Source: Aporhodopirellula rubra (GTDB taxonomy: Bacteria; Planctomycetota; Planctomycetia; Pirellulales; Pirellulaceae). From it: a stretch of DNA of 64,000 nucleotides. The position numbers and the translations under genes are program-made. Shown here piece after piece: positions 1 through 8,664 of the stretch; positions within the stretch are counted from its first letter, which is position 1; the number at the start of each line of letters is the position of its first letter. Location of the stretch: positions 1 to 64,000 of the forward strand of contig NZ_JACHXU010000001.1 of NCBI RefSeq assembly GCF_014192335.1. Direction: 5' to 3'. The notes below the pieces were generated by a model that saw nothing but the letters and a program-made list of their open reading frames with translations, was not told where the DNA came from and did not search any database.

Positions 1-490
1 AGCTCTGAGCCCCCAAGTCCTTGCCTCGCAATTCGTCGACAAACTTGTGCCCCACCTCTTTCCACAATCGCGATACATTCGACCGGCTGACTCCCGGGGA
101 ATTCGGTTTAATGTCCTCGATCGCTCGACTGCTGACGCCAGACACGATCGCCTGGATGATCTGCGTCTGCAACTGACTGGGATCCTTCGCCGCTCGATAA
201 GTGGCCAATTCGACTTCGTGACTGTCCCCGTCGTCGCCTCGGCGACGCACACGAGGCCGAACAACTTCTTCCCGTTCACCCTCGTAAAGAACGCGTCCGG
301 GACTGGTTCCAGCTCGATAGTGATCGCCTTCATGCGGCGCGTGCTTGGGACCACAAAGCTGCGTGACTTCAGCAGCCATCACTTCACTGATCATCTCGCG
401 GACGTGGCCACGGATGAAGTCACGAAAGACTTCCCCGGTTTCTGACGCTGAAACTTGCCCAAGAGATTGCAAAAGACTAACTTCATTCAT
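1..490 (-). CDS. IS256-family transposase, N-terminal part (runs off left edge)
   Basis: Read on the minus strand, the frame opens at an ATG at 490 and stays open to the window edge, giving about 163 residues. It begins MNEVSLLQSLGQ and contains phrases typical of mutator/IS256 transposases: FIRGHVREMISEVMAAEVTQ, then YRAGTSPGRVLYEGEREE, then a basic stretch, then SGVSSRAIEDI followed by VSRLWKEV. These correspond to the N-terminal DNA-binding part of the family; the catalytic DDE residues would lie to the left, outside the window. The terminal palindrome just upstream (535-557) fits an IS end. Whether the full element is intact cannot be judged here. IS256 as the family is a recognition from memory of the conserved phrases. 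Confidence 0.85.
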   Translation of the reverse strand, partial: MNEVSLLQSLGQVSASETGEVFRDFIRGHVREMISEVMAAEVTQLCGPKHAPHEGDHYRAGTSPGRVLYEGEREEVVRPRVRRRGDDGDSHEVELATYRAAKDPSQLQTQIIQAIVSGVSSRAIEDIKPNSPGVSRSNVSRLWKEVGHKFVDELRGKDLGAQS

Positions 491-524
491 GATGGTCTCC
501 CCGTCGGTTGCCGCCGACGAAAAT

Positions 525-577
525 TGGAAAGTTGCGGAGGGCAGATTCTGCCCTCCGGGAGACCATCTTTCAACTTT
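525..577. repeat. palindrome at the right end of the IS256-type element
   Basis: Positions 535-545 and 547-557 are perfect inverted 11-base arms around a single central base (arms CGGAGGGCAGA and TCTGCCCTCCG). They are flanked by a weaker second pair, aaagttg at 528-534 and caacttt at 571-577. The structure lies just upstream of the transposase start and probably contains or borders the terminal inverted repeat. The exact IS boundary and its target duplication cannot be fixed without the other end. Confidence 0.5.
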
Positions 578-1077
578 CAACAATTATTGGGACGCTTCCC
601 GTTCCAGAGACCGGCAACCGACTAGGTCTAGAGCTTCTGTTGCTATTCGCGGCCTAGTGTTCCAATCAGGACTAATCTTGAATCCTGGATTCGTTGGCAG
701 CAAGGCTTTGTAAAAGAAAAAGAGGGTGGGGCGGTTCTGTTTCCCAAATTGTCCTTCTGCCACTATGGGCTTGGCTTGGGTGAGACATCCAGTAAGGGCC
801 CTATCCAACGAGAACGCTTCACTTGCCTTAATCTAGCGATCCCTTGCGTTGAGTCCGAATACACTCTCCTTTTCTTGTTAGGCTGCCGTTGGATGTCACG
901 GCGATTTGTGTGCACCATGACCGGATGCAAATTGTCGTCAACGACGGTTACAATGTCGCAGAGCGGAGGAGGCGTTTGCCGTTCACCAAATGGACGCTAG
1001 AACTCGCAGATCCTCGAGAGTCAAGATCTGTCGACAAAGCGGACCAATCGATCCATCAGATTTACGCTAAGGTCACT
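578..1077. other. non-coding stretch right of the IS
   Basis: No convincing gene was found. The open frames here lack recognisable sequence and none has a good ribosome binding site. The region separates the IS end from the membrane-protein gene at 1078 and may carry its promoter. Confidence 0.4.
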
Positions 1078-2079
1078 ATGTCGCAATCCCCTTTTCTCCC
1101 CATTCAGCTTGCATCTGAGATTGCAAAAATACACGAACAGTCCAGACGTGACATATCGAACATGTTTGGCTCGGTGCTTGGATCTTTAAATAGCTCCGCC
1201 TTTGGAATAGATAACGCGATAAGAGAGCTGCAACTCACTACATCAATTCGAGGGGACTACATCCAGACCGTTGGTCGGGCAATGTCACAAGCTCAAGAAG
1301 AGATGAAACTGTTCCAACGCAATATGTTCGCTGAGCTTGGCAGTTCCATTTCGATTTACCAAGACATTTTGCGGCAACAGAAGATCCCAATAAACCTTGG
1401 GATCGCCAGGGCTGTTGAACAGTCCATGACAGATTACAGAGCGATGATTGGGCAAATTGGAAGCGAAGCTTTCAGCTCAGTCTTCGCAAGCATGGATATC
1501 TCGATTGCCATAGATGAGTTGATAAATGATTTGGAAGAGCTGGAAGTAGAGCCGATGGACGCGGAGGCTCTCGAAACCAGTCAAACCGAACTTATCCGGC
1601 AAACTGCCTTGGAGATTGGCTGTTCTAGGACAGCAGACCAGTTGTTCGAGGTTCTGAACTCGATAAACGAAAAGCTCTCCGACCTTACCCAGCCTGCAAG
1701 AAAGACAGTTTTGCTGATCCTGTTTGGTATTGTCAGTACCTACTTTTGCTCTGTGATTGACACATGGTGGGCAAGCTATATTCGAGACTACCGTTTGCAC
1801 CGGATAGAATATCGGCAAGGGGTAGAAGCTCTGGAGACGCTCACTGAGACAGCCCCTTCGTTCTCTATCAGCAATGTAAGTGGTGTCACTCGAACTCCAT
1901 GTGTCGCTGTAAAGAATGTTAACGGAATTCTACATCAAGCAAAGGTTTCGGCAGGCACGCTTGTGAAGGTTACTAAACGCAATGGTAAGTCAATTGAAAT
2001 TCACTGGTACGACTCGGGCAAGCAACTAAGTGGATGGATCAATATCACACATGTCAGGTACCCAAAACGCTTTCGCTAA
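1078..2079 (+). CDS. hypothetical membrane protein with C-terminal SH3-like domain
   Basis: This 333-residue protein is not recognised. The start chosen is the ATG at 1078 (MSQSPFLPIQ), preceded by AAGG; the frame is open further upstream but that part reads as non-coding. Residues about 1-200 look helical and charged and have no signal peptide. One hydrophobic segment follows (VLLILFGIVSTYF, roughly residue 212-230), then a charged linker and a C-terminal module with SH3-like phrasing (SAGTLVKVTKRNGKSIEIHW, then SGWINITHVRY). The predicted layout is a long soluble domain, one membrane pass and a small SH3-like domain. It is a solitary plus-strand gene between an IS and the polymerase-like gene in accessory DNA. 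A defence or stress role is possible but unsupported by any catalytic motif. Confidence 0.65.
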   Translation: MSQSPFLPIQLASEIAKIHEQSRRDISNMFGSVLGSLNSSAFGIDNAIRELQLTTSIRGDYIQTVGRAMSQAQEEMKLFQRNMFAELGSSISIYQDILRQQKIPINLGIARAVEQSMTDYRAMIGQIGSEAFSSVFASMDISIAIDELINDLEELEVEPMDAEALETSQTELIRQTALEIGCSRTADQLFEVLNSINEKLSDLTQPARKTVLLILFGIVSTYFCSVIDTWWASYIRDYRLHRIEYRQGVEALETLTETAPSFSISNVSGVTRTPCVAVKNVNGILHQAKVSAGTLVKVTKRNGKSIEIHWYDSGKQLSGWINITHVRYPKRFR

Positions 2080-2499
2080 CAGACTGATACTCGGTCTGGA
2101 AAATAGCAAACAGGGTCGTTGCTATGAAATTTTCTTTGGTTGAATTTGGGCGAAGATTGGGTGAGACATTGTCTTTCACCATGCTTTTTTCTCAATTGGT
2201 CAGTAGCGGGTGACCAGCCAGCAGCTATCGTCAATAGACGGTCTAGCGATTTAGTTGAATTAAATGAACTAAGGGGGCGTGCCTTTTATCTTCAAAAATG
2301 AAGTACCCCGCCTCGTCCTGTTTTGGTCGGGTAGGTTGAGAAGCAATGGAGCTTTTGAAACTTGGGATTCATTCCAAATTCAGTACTCAGGGCAGCTTCA
2401 ATATCTCACCGGAAAAGTATCCTCCCCACATTAAAGAGGGAGAGTAGATCAGGAGTAGAAAGAAATATCAGAGTAAGAAAGAGAGTAAAAAAATGGTCC
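2080..2499. other. non-coding stretch between convergent genes
   Basis: About 420 bases lie between the ends of the SH3-tailed membrane protein and the polymerase-like gene. The sequence is AT-richer than the core genome. No gene, tRNA or clear terminator hairpin was found. Confidence 0.4.
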
Positions 2500-3921
2500 T
2501 CACTCTCTCGATAGCTTTGCCTTCAAACCCGACTTGCGAATACGTTCCCTGAACACTTCTTCGGCCCTGTCTGCGTCAGACTCTTTGACGTAAACGGCGT
2601 CATGCACTGGGTGCCCAAGAATGCCAGCTTGCCTTAGGTCAGTGTTGTAGTACTGGTCAATGAAGAGCCTACTTTCGGCAGCTTGCAATTCTCTGGCGAC
2701 CTGACGGAAAGGCTTCTCTTCTTTGAGATCATAGACGTACTGGGCCGTCCTCTTGTAGTTCTCGAACATAAACTCCTGAATCAAGAACTGATCTTTTTTT
2801 TCATGCTTCTCCTTGGTTCTGTTGGGGCCGAATAAATATTCCATTACGGCAAACTTTGCCCGCTCTCGTGTCGGCGTCCTAAGGGCTGGCCACTTTTCCT
2901 CAATCCATTTCAATTCTTCTTCGCCCACCATATCCATCTCAGGGTCCGGCAAAAGCGGATGGGCGGAACGTGGCTCCAGGTACTCGCTTACCTTCGAATA
3001 GAACTCGTTGCCCAAGCAGTCTCCCAAGAGGTCGGGATCTGCCGTCTTGTTGGCTAGCAGTGTTATCTGGCATGAACAAATATCCAAAGCCGTTAGTCTT
3101 TCGCCATCAAGTCTCAGAGACTTCCGTAGCTCTCGCTTCAAGAACGTAAAGGGAGAGAACAGCCTGTGTCCGTGACTCTTCGAAACCCTGAAGACGGCTC
3201 CCCCACCAGCCCTAATCTGTAGTGCGGGTTGAATGATACTGGCGTTGACTCGCCCCGCCTTGGCCATCATCCATCTGTTGTATTCCCCGATATCTCGAAG
3301 TTCGTTCCACTTGTTTTCCTCATCTCTTGTATTGGGAATAAAAAACAATCCTGTTTCCTTTATCCAGTCTCTTCGATCAATGTGACTCAGGTAAATGTTT
3401 CGGATGATCTGCTTTGCTTCATCCTCGATAACTTCGGTTCGATCAAGTGCGTGACGTGAGTACTTACAAGCCGGGTCGTCGTCTGTAAAGCTCCCCAAGA
3501 TTCGGTCTGTTGTTTTGAAACTTAGGTCAACGAGAACAGGGTCGTCAGTTGGGATGATCTTCATTCTGTGCGGCGTCCCTTCTTTCCAGTCAGCCCAACC
3601 CTCTGCATCGAAAAGAATTTTGAGATCGGACAATCCACCATTGCTGTCTACGATCTTCTTAAGTTCGTATTGGCGTACCTTGGCCCAGTTGTCGTCCTTC
3701 GGATCTCCTCTGCCGTTGATGAAGCTCCACATCAAGTAGATGTTGTCGTAGGTGTTGCCCACCTTTGAGAGTTTACGTTTGTCGCCATGTGCCTTCAGCT
3801 CCTCGTAGTGCTGCTTACACCACTCGACGAGTGCAGGATCTACCAATAGCGACTTACCATCCAGCATGGCCCCGATTTCGGTGTCTAGATTTTCCTCCGT
3901 CAGTCCTCTTCCATTCTTCAC
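2500..3921 (-). CDS. mobile-element protein with family A polymerase-like palm motifs
   Basis: This is a 473-residue protein starting at a GTG at 3921 with GAGG seven bases upstream. Residues 1-230 are unrecognised. The C-terminal half shows three blocks in the order of family A polymerases. Block A is LDICSCQITLLA at about 279-290 (compare DYSQIELRLLA), followed by a DPDLL and a FYSKV phrase. Block B is RERAKFAVMEYLFG at about 352-365 (compare RxxxKxxxFGxxYG of the O helix). Block C is HPVHDAVYV at about 437-445 (compare VHDELVF), with the catalytic Asp kept and the following Glu replaced by Ala. There is no exonuclease domain, and the region is far shorter than the roughly 400-residue Pol I polymerase domain. 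It is the last gene of the minus-strand run downstream of hsdR. A role in element replication, as polymerase or priming enzyme, is inference. Confidence 0.6.
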   Translation of the reverse strand: MKNGRGLTEENLDTEIGAMLDGKSLLVDPALVEWCKQHYEELKAHGDKRKLSKVGNTYDNIYLMWSFINGRGDPKDDNWAKVRQYELKKIVDSNGGLSDLKILFDAEGWADWKEGTPHRMKIIPTDDPVLVDLSFKTTDRILGSFTDDDPACKYSRHALDRTEVIEDEAKQIIRNIYLSHIDRRDWIKETGLFFIPNTRDEENKWNELRDIGEYNRWMMAKAGRVNASIIQPALQIRAGGGAVFRVSKSHGHRLFSPFTFLKRELRKSLRLDGERLTALDICSCQITLLANKTADPDLLGDCLGNEFYSKVSEYLEPRSAHPLLPDPEMDMVGEEELKWIEEKWPALRTPTRERAKFAVMEYLFGPNRTKEKHEKKDQFLIQEFMFENYKRTAQYVYDLKEEKPFRQVARELQAAESRLFIDQYYNTDLRQAGILGHPVHDAVYVKESDADRAEEVFRERIRKSGLKAKLSRE

Positions 3922-4305
3922 TAGCTAACCTCATCAATGCGAATGCAGTCCAAATACTACGCACATTGTGTCCGATGGCATGAGCTACGTGCAGAGGCTG
4001 CGAAGATAAGAAAAAGAGGGCCGCTAGACTGGTTTTTCTCTATTTATTTGCCTGTTTTCGCTGAATCGAAAAGAAAAAGGCGGCTTGGTTGAACCGCGTT
4101 GTTTTTGTGCCACTCCACATTGGCGGGCATGAACAGAATAGGCGGCCTGAAACGTTGGGGTTATCGCCCTATTTACGAGCACAAAGCAAATATCCCCTGA
4201 GCGACCACACCCAAGGGAGTTAGCTTTTGCATTTACGGGCCCTGTTTAGACAGCACCCAATCCTTTTTCTTTTACCTGCTCATTGAGCGTTCACTTTCGG
4301 TTGGC
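3922..4305. other. non-coding stretch upstream of the polymerase-like gene
   Basis: This 384-base gap on the minus-strand side probably holds the promoter of the polymerase-like gene. No RNA gene or long repeat was recognised. Confidence 0.4.
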
Positions 4306-4581
4306 CTACACCCTGGCGGTCTCAGCAAGTGCGAGAAGGTTTCTGGCTTGGTCGTAGTCGCCCACCAGATTTAGAAACCTCTTTGCTTGGTCAACCAGAT
4401 TGACGGAGTAGGACGCCATCCCCAAACGCTTCTTATGGCTACCGATCACGTTGATAATGGCCGAACTCGAAACGATTAGCCCATGCTTTCGTTTGACCTC
4501 CTGTTTGATTTGCAGGTTCGACCAATGAAGGTTCTTTCTTGAGACCTCTCGTATGGCGTCGGCTTTGTTTTTGAAACTCAT
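4306..4581 (-). CDS. small hypothetical protein (91 aa)
   Basis: It begins at an ATG at 4581 with a strong GGAGG six bases upstream. It is basic at the N-terminus (MSFKNKADAIREVSRKN) and reads like a small helix-turn-helix or helical protein: KADAIREVSRKNLHWSNLQI resembles a segment that senses or binds DNA, followed by VSSSAIINVIGSHKKRLG. The C-terminal half (QAKRFLNLVGDYDQARNLL) is helical. Small proteins with this C-terminal pattern occur often in planctomycete genomes, to my recollection, but the family is not named here. It lies 15 bases downstream of the 80-residue gene, so the two are probably co-transcribed. A regulator of the element is possible. Confidence 0.6.
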   Translation of the reverse strand: MSFKNKADAIREVSRKNLHWSNLQIKQEVKRKHGLIVSSSAIINVIGSHKKRLGMASYSVNLVDQAKRFLNLVGDYDQARNLLALAETARV

Positions 4582-4596
4582 TTGTTGCCTCCGTGG

Positions 4597-4839
4597 CTAA
4601 ATAGCGGGGTGAAGAACGTTGTCCCAGCAAGAATCATTAACGATCTCGACCAGTTTGATGTTCTCTGGCCCTAGCGGCTCGTCGCCTCTTTGCGGGCAAT
4701 AGTGAAAACAACTTCCGTCGCCGTCAACTTCGCCTAACAGGGCGGCTATCTCAAAGAACTCGTCTTGGTCTTCAAAGTCATGGTCTTCTGGCATGTTGTT
4801 CCATGCCTGCATTAGTCTTCTATGTGTTTGGTGTCGCAT
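4597..4839 (-). CDS. small acidic hypothetical protein (80 aa)
   Basis: The start chosen is the ATG at 4839, because GGGAGA lies six bases upstream; an upstream in-frame ATG at 4878 has no such site. The protein is acidic in its middle (DHDFEDQDEFFE) and contains a short Cys/His stretch, CFHYCPQRGDEPLG, that may bind a metal. No family is recognised. It sits about 140 bases after the end of hsdR and just before the 91-residue gene, in the same orientation. Small acidic proteins beside restriction systems can be anti-restriction or regulatory, but nothing in the sequence shows this. Confidence 0.55.
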   Translation of the reverse strand: MRHQTHRRLMQAWNNMPEDHDFEDQDEFFEIAALLGEVDGDGSCFHYCPQRGDEPLGPENIKLVEIVNDSCWDNVLHPAI

Positions 4840-4978
4840 TTGGTTTCTCCCATAAATGCTGAGTGTATTAATGAGCAAAGGTGCTCTACTTATCTATACA
4901 CATCTTTTGGGCGAACTCTCGTTTAACGCCAAATCAGCCCATCCAGAGTGACGGGTGAGGCACTGCAATCGAGCTGGA

Positions 4979-7345
4979 TTAACCAGCAAGGACCGCGTAG
5001 AGAGACCTCTGGAAGCCTACGAAGGTGCTGGTGATGTCATCGGCACTACCTAGCACGGCAAGTGCGTCTTCAATCGCGTCGTATTTCAGCTTTAACAGCT
5101 CGGGCAAAATCTCGCGATCCAAAACTTCGGTTCCCGATTCGATATACCGTGAAAGCACAAACTCGACAAACTCTTTCTGTTCGTCTGAAAGCCCTGCGTA
5201 GATCATTGGCTCGGCTGCCGCTACTCTTTGTGCCCTTGTGATCGGTGAGACTTCAAACGAAACGTATTCCAACACGTCGAACAGGTCACTGTCTGGATTC
5301 GCTACCAACTCGCGGAGGGTATGTAGGGCGTCAATGCCGAATCCTGCTTCATCCAATCGGTCCAGCAAAACCTTTCGGGTCGATGGATCAGACCAGATAT
5401 CTCTTAGTTCTTGTTCTGTGCGGTAGAACTCGGGCAGCTTACCGAAGAGTTGCTGTATGAATATCTCTGCGGTCACTGGTTGCCCATCTGGTCCCCAGAA
5501 TGAAGTCTCTGTCATGTGGTTGATTTGAAGACTTTTTCCTTTACCCAGCTCTATCTTCACTTTCTTAATGCAGACGCATGGGCGTTGCCCGCATTCCTCA
5601 CAGGGTTCCTTCTCGCAAACGCAGTATGCTTGACCGCACTTTGGGCATTCCGGTGGCGGATCTTTGATACAGATACAAGGATACTGCCCGCAGTTATCGC
5701 ACTGTTCTGGTTCAACAGGGTCACCGTCCCACTCGGGGTCAGCGAAGTGATCGAAAATGTTCACGAAGTCGTAGATCGTAAAGTAATCCTTGCCCTCAAA
5801 CATTCGTGTCCCACGCCCCACGATCTGTTTGAACTCGATCATGTCGTTAACGGGCCGCATCAAAACAATGTTGCGGACATTTCGTGCATCAACGCCAGTG
5901 GATAGCTTCTGTGATGTGGTCAGGATGGTGGGAATGGTCTTTTCATTATCCTGAAAATCTCGAAGATGCTGCTCTCCAATCCCCCCATCGTCTGCTGTAA
6001 CTCGGCAACAATAGTTTGGATCGTCGCTGTCTTTCATTTGGTTAATTAGGTCACGCACAATCCCGGCATGAAGCTGGGTTTTGCAAAAGACAATTGCCTT
6101 TTGTTTCTGGTCTGCTTGCTCCAGATATATCTTCACCCGGTAGGCTTCACGCTCAACGATCTCAATTACCCTATTGAAATCTTCTTCTTTATATTGCTTT
6201 TTGTTCTCCACTTGGCCCTGAATGACCTTGTCATCAGGTGAGTAAACGTACTCGTCAAGCGTGGTCTTGATACGCTTAACTCGGAACGGGGTTAGAAACC
6301 CATCGTTGATCCCATCTTTCAGTGAGTAGGTGTAAACGGGTTTGCCGAAATAATCGTAGGTGTCGACGTTGTCTTTTCGTTTGGGTGTTGCAGTTAGCCC
6401 AATTTGCACCGCAGGGGAGAAGTATTCCAAAATATCCCGCCAGCTAGATTCGTCAGATGCTCCACCCCGATGGCACTCGTCAATGATGACTAGATCGAAG
6501 TAGTCTCTCGGGTAGTCTCCGAAGTAGGGAGTGTCATTTGGCCCACTCATGAAGCTCTGGAAGATCGTGAAGAAGATGCTGCCATTGGTTGGCACTCGTC
6601 CCCGCTTGCTTATCTCATCGGGGCGAATCCGCACCAGTGCATCCTCTGGGAAAGCAGAGAAAGCATTGAAGGCTTGGTCGGCAAGAATGTTTCGGTCAGC
6701 CAAGAAGAGGATACGTGGGCGTCTCGACCCATCTCGCTTGAGGTTCCATCGAGTCTGAAACAGCTTCCACGCAATCTCAAATGCACATGCGGTTTTCCCA
6801 CAACCTGTAGCCATCGTCAGGAGTACACGCTGCTCACCGTCAGCGATTGCACCCGTCACGCGGTTGATTGCAATGTCCTGGTAGTACCTTGGTTGCCAAA
6901 GCCCACCACTCAGATTCATCGGCTCGCGATTGAACTTGTCTCGCCACTCATTTGACTCCGCAAACGTCTTATCCCAAAGTTCTTGCGGCGTGGGATACCG
7001 ATCTATCGTGCCCTCTGCCCCAGTCTTCATGCAGATTCGGTAGATTGTCTTTCCGTTGGTTGCAAAGGTCGTGTCAATGTCCAACTTTCCTGCGTACTCC
7101 TTTGCCTGCCCAACGCCGTCGGCAGCTTCCTTTTCGTCACTCTTGGCTTCAATGACGCCCAACTTGATCCCACGATAAACAAGAACATAGTCTGCTATCA
7201 TCCGCTTAGATCGCCGTCCACCAATTTGAATTCGCCCATCGGTGATTTTGAACTCACGACGCACCAATGAATCTTCAACGCTACCCCAACCGGCAACGGC
7301 TAACGCTGGGTCGATCAATTCGGCTCTGGTTTCTGATTCGTTCAT
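4979..7345 (-). CDS. hsdR: type I restriction enzyme, R (restriction/translocation) subunit
   Basis: This 788-residue subunit cleaves DNA after ATP-driven translocation when the site is unmethylated. The N-terminal nuclease shows the PD-(D/E)xK arrangement: D52 and E66-A-K68 in GVIEAKSDEK. The helicase motor has Walker A ATGCGKT at 179-185, DECH at 289-292, GLTATPKR at about 316-323, and GRGTRM later. The C-terminus matches the EcoEI-type R subunit in length. About residues 547-591 form an unusual insert with three copies of CxxCGQxxCxC, twelve cysteines in all, likely to bind zinc. The start ATG overlaps the hsdS stop by four bases, so it is translated from the same transcript. Confidence 0.95.
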   Translation of the reverse strand: MNESETRAELIDPALAVAGWGSVEDSLVRREFKITDGRIQIGGRRSKRMIADYVLVYRGIKLGVIEAKSDEKEAADGVGQAKEYAGKLDIDTTFATNGKTIYRICMKTGAEGTIDRYPTPQELWDKTFAESNEWRDKFNREPMNLSGGLWQPRYYQDIAINRVTGAIADGEQRVLLTMATGCGKTACAFEIAWKLFQTRWNLKRDGSRRPRILFLADRNILADQAFNAFSAFPEDALVRIRPDEISKRGRVPTNGSIFFTIFQSFMSGPNDTPYFGDYPRDYFDLVIIDECHRGGASDESSWRDILEYFSPAVQIGLTATPKRKDNVDTYDYFGKPVYTYSLKDGINDGFLTPFRVKRIKTTLDEYVYSPDDKVIQGQVENKKQYKEEDFNRVIEIVEREAYRVKIYLEQADQKQKAIVFCKTQLHAGIVRDLINQMKDSDDPNYCCRVTADDGGIGEQHLRDFQDNEKTIPTILTTSQKLSTGVDARNVRNIVLMRPVNDMIEFKQIVGRGTRMFEGKDYFTIYDFVNIFDHFADPEWDGDPVEPEQCDNCGQYPCICIKDPPPECPKCGQAYCVCEKEPCEECGQRPCVCIKKVKIELGKGKSLQINHMTETSFWGPDGQPVTAEIFIQQLFGKLPEFYRTEQELRDIWSDPSTRKVLLDRLDEAGFGIDALHTLRELVANPDSDLFDVLEYVSFEVSPITRAQRVAAAEPMIYAGLSDEQKEFVEFVLSRYIESGTEVLDREILPELLKLKYDAIEDALAVLGSADDITSTFVGFQRSLYAVLAG

Positions 7346-8664
7346 CCCACCAACTCTAATTCAGCGGATTTGGCGGTGAGTTGCCCGGTGAAGGCTTTTT
7401 GCAGAATGGATTGCTTGAGTTCGTCGAGGGCGGTGAGCTTTTGCGTGTAGAGCGTTTCCATTTTCTCTGTCTTCTCACGTAGAGAATCAAACCTATCGCA
7501 GAAGGTTTCAACGAGTGCGGAGTCTGGCGGAACTGGAATCTTAAAACGCCCAAGTGCTTTGCCAGTGAAATGTTGTATGCCAGCACCCGTGAAATACTGT
7601 CGTAGCGTACCACGAACATCGGAGTGGAAGATGAAGTAAACGAACCACCTGTTGTGTGCCGCATCGTTGAATCGGATTCGATGGATGGCTTTCTGAAAGA
7701 ATATGGGGTCCGTCGAATTCCAAATCGCAGCACGTCCCGGATAACCACCTTCGCACACCAACACATCACCACTTTCAGCAGTGTATTTATGTTTTTCTTG
7801 GGACTCGAACTTCATTTCGAGCAAATCGTCAAGGTCGAAGTCGAACCATCTAACATTCTTATTTCGCAAATAGGGACTTGGAGTCCCTCTGTTCTTTCGT
7901 TTGTCAAGCATTTTTCCGAGTGAGTGAATAGCGATCTCACCGACTGTCTTTTCTTCCCATCCGTCGCCTTTCTGTGCAAACACCCGATCCAGGTAGCTGG
8001 CGAACAATTCCTTGGCGTTAGCCAAGTTTCTCTCTGCATTCTCCTTCGCCCTTTCAATCGCCCCAAACGCTTCGTCGAGAATCGAAACGATTCGCTTTTG
8101 CTCTGCAACAGACGGATGACAAATGTGGAACGCTTTCGCCTCTGGGAAATAGATGGTTTGATGCACGGCACCACTTGAAAACTTGCTGTACGCTTTCTTC
8201 TCGGCGACTAAGAGATATTTGAGAAATTGCGGGTAAAGGTCGTCTGAACAAACCCAATTGACGAAATCCTGGCTGGTCGCCATCTCTTCGCCCATGACAA
8301 CGACGTAGCCGACGGAAGCTGTACGCGAAAGGCACACCGTTTTTGCAGGAAGCAATCTTGCAGACGAATTTTTAAGGCCAAGCGGGTTGGTGTACTCGCG
8401 AGTTTGATGGATTGTCTCTCCGTGATATTCCCTAGCGTCCTTGATACCGAGCCACGGCACGGTTCCTCCCCAATACTCAGGGAACCTTCGACTCGGCGTA
8501 TGCCCAGATTCCAACCTGGAGACGTCGGTAAGCTTGGTCCACTTCCAACCGGTGGGTGCTTCGGCTTCGGGCAGTCCAACCGCTAAGGCATACTCGCCCA
8601 TGATGACTCGGTCTGTCGCTGATCTTCCGCCAGTTTTGGTGTTCGCGGTCCTTGCATTTTTCAT
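7342..8664 (-). CDS. hsdS: type I restriction enzyme, S (specificity) subunit
   Basis: This 440-residue protein selects the bipartite target sequence for both HsdM and HsdR. It shows the usual two target-recognition domains, each followed by a coiled-coil spacer. The first begins WKWTKLTDVSRLESGHTPSR; the second begins WEEKTVGEIAIHSLGKMLDK. Spacer phrases are EQKRIVSILDEAFGAIERAK (about residue 190) and ALDELKQSILQKAFTGQL near the C-terminus. It starts with an ATG overlapping the hsdM stop (ATGA) and ends in an ATGA overlap with hsdR, so the three genes form one translationally coupled operon. The target sequence cannot be predicted from reading alone. Confidence 0.94.
   Translation of the reverse strand: MKNARTANTKTGGRSATDRVIMGEYALAVGLPEAEAPTGWKWTKLTDVSRLESGHTPSRRFPEYWGGTVPWLGIKDAREYHGETIHQTREYTNPLGLKNSSARLLPAKTVCLSRTASVGYVVVMGEEMATSQDFVNWVCSDDLYPQFLKYLLVAEKKAYSKFSSGAVHQTIYFPEAKAFHICHPSVAEQKRIVSILDEAFGAIERAKENAERNLANAKELFASYLDRVFAQKGDGWEEKTVGEIAIHSLGKMLDKRKNRGTPSPYLRNKNVRWFDFDLDDLLEMKFESQEKHKYTAESGDVLVCEGGYPGRAAIWNSTDPIFFQKAIHRIRFNDAAHNRWFVYFIFHSDVRGTLRQYFTGAGIQHFTGKALGRFKIPVPPDSALVETFCDRFDSLREKTEKMETLYTQKLTALDELKQSILQKAFTGQLTAKSAELELVG

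Noticed and set aside
47..713. Open frames on the plus strand at the left edge
   Set aside because: The minus strand of the same DNA reads clearly as an IS256-type transposase; the plus-strand frames are shadows with no sensible protein sequence.
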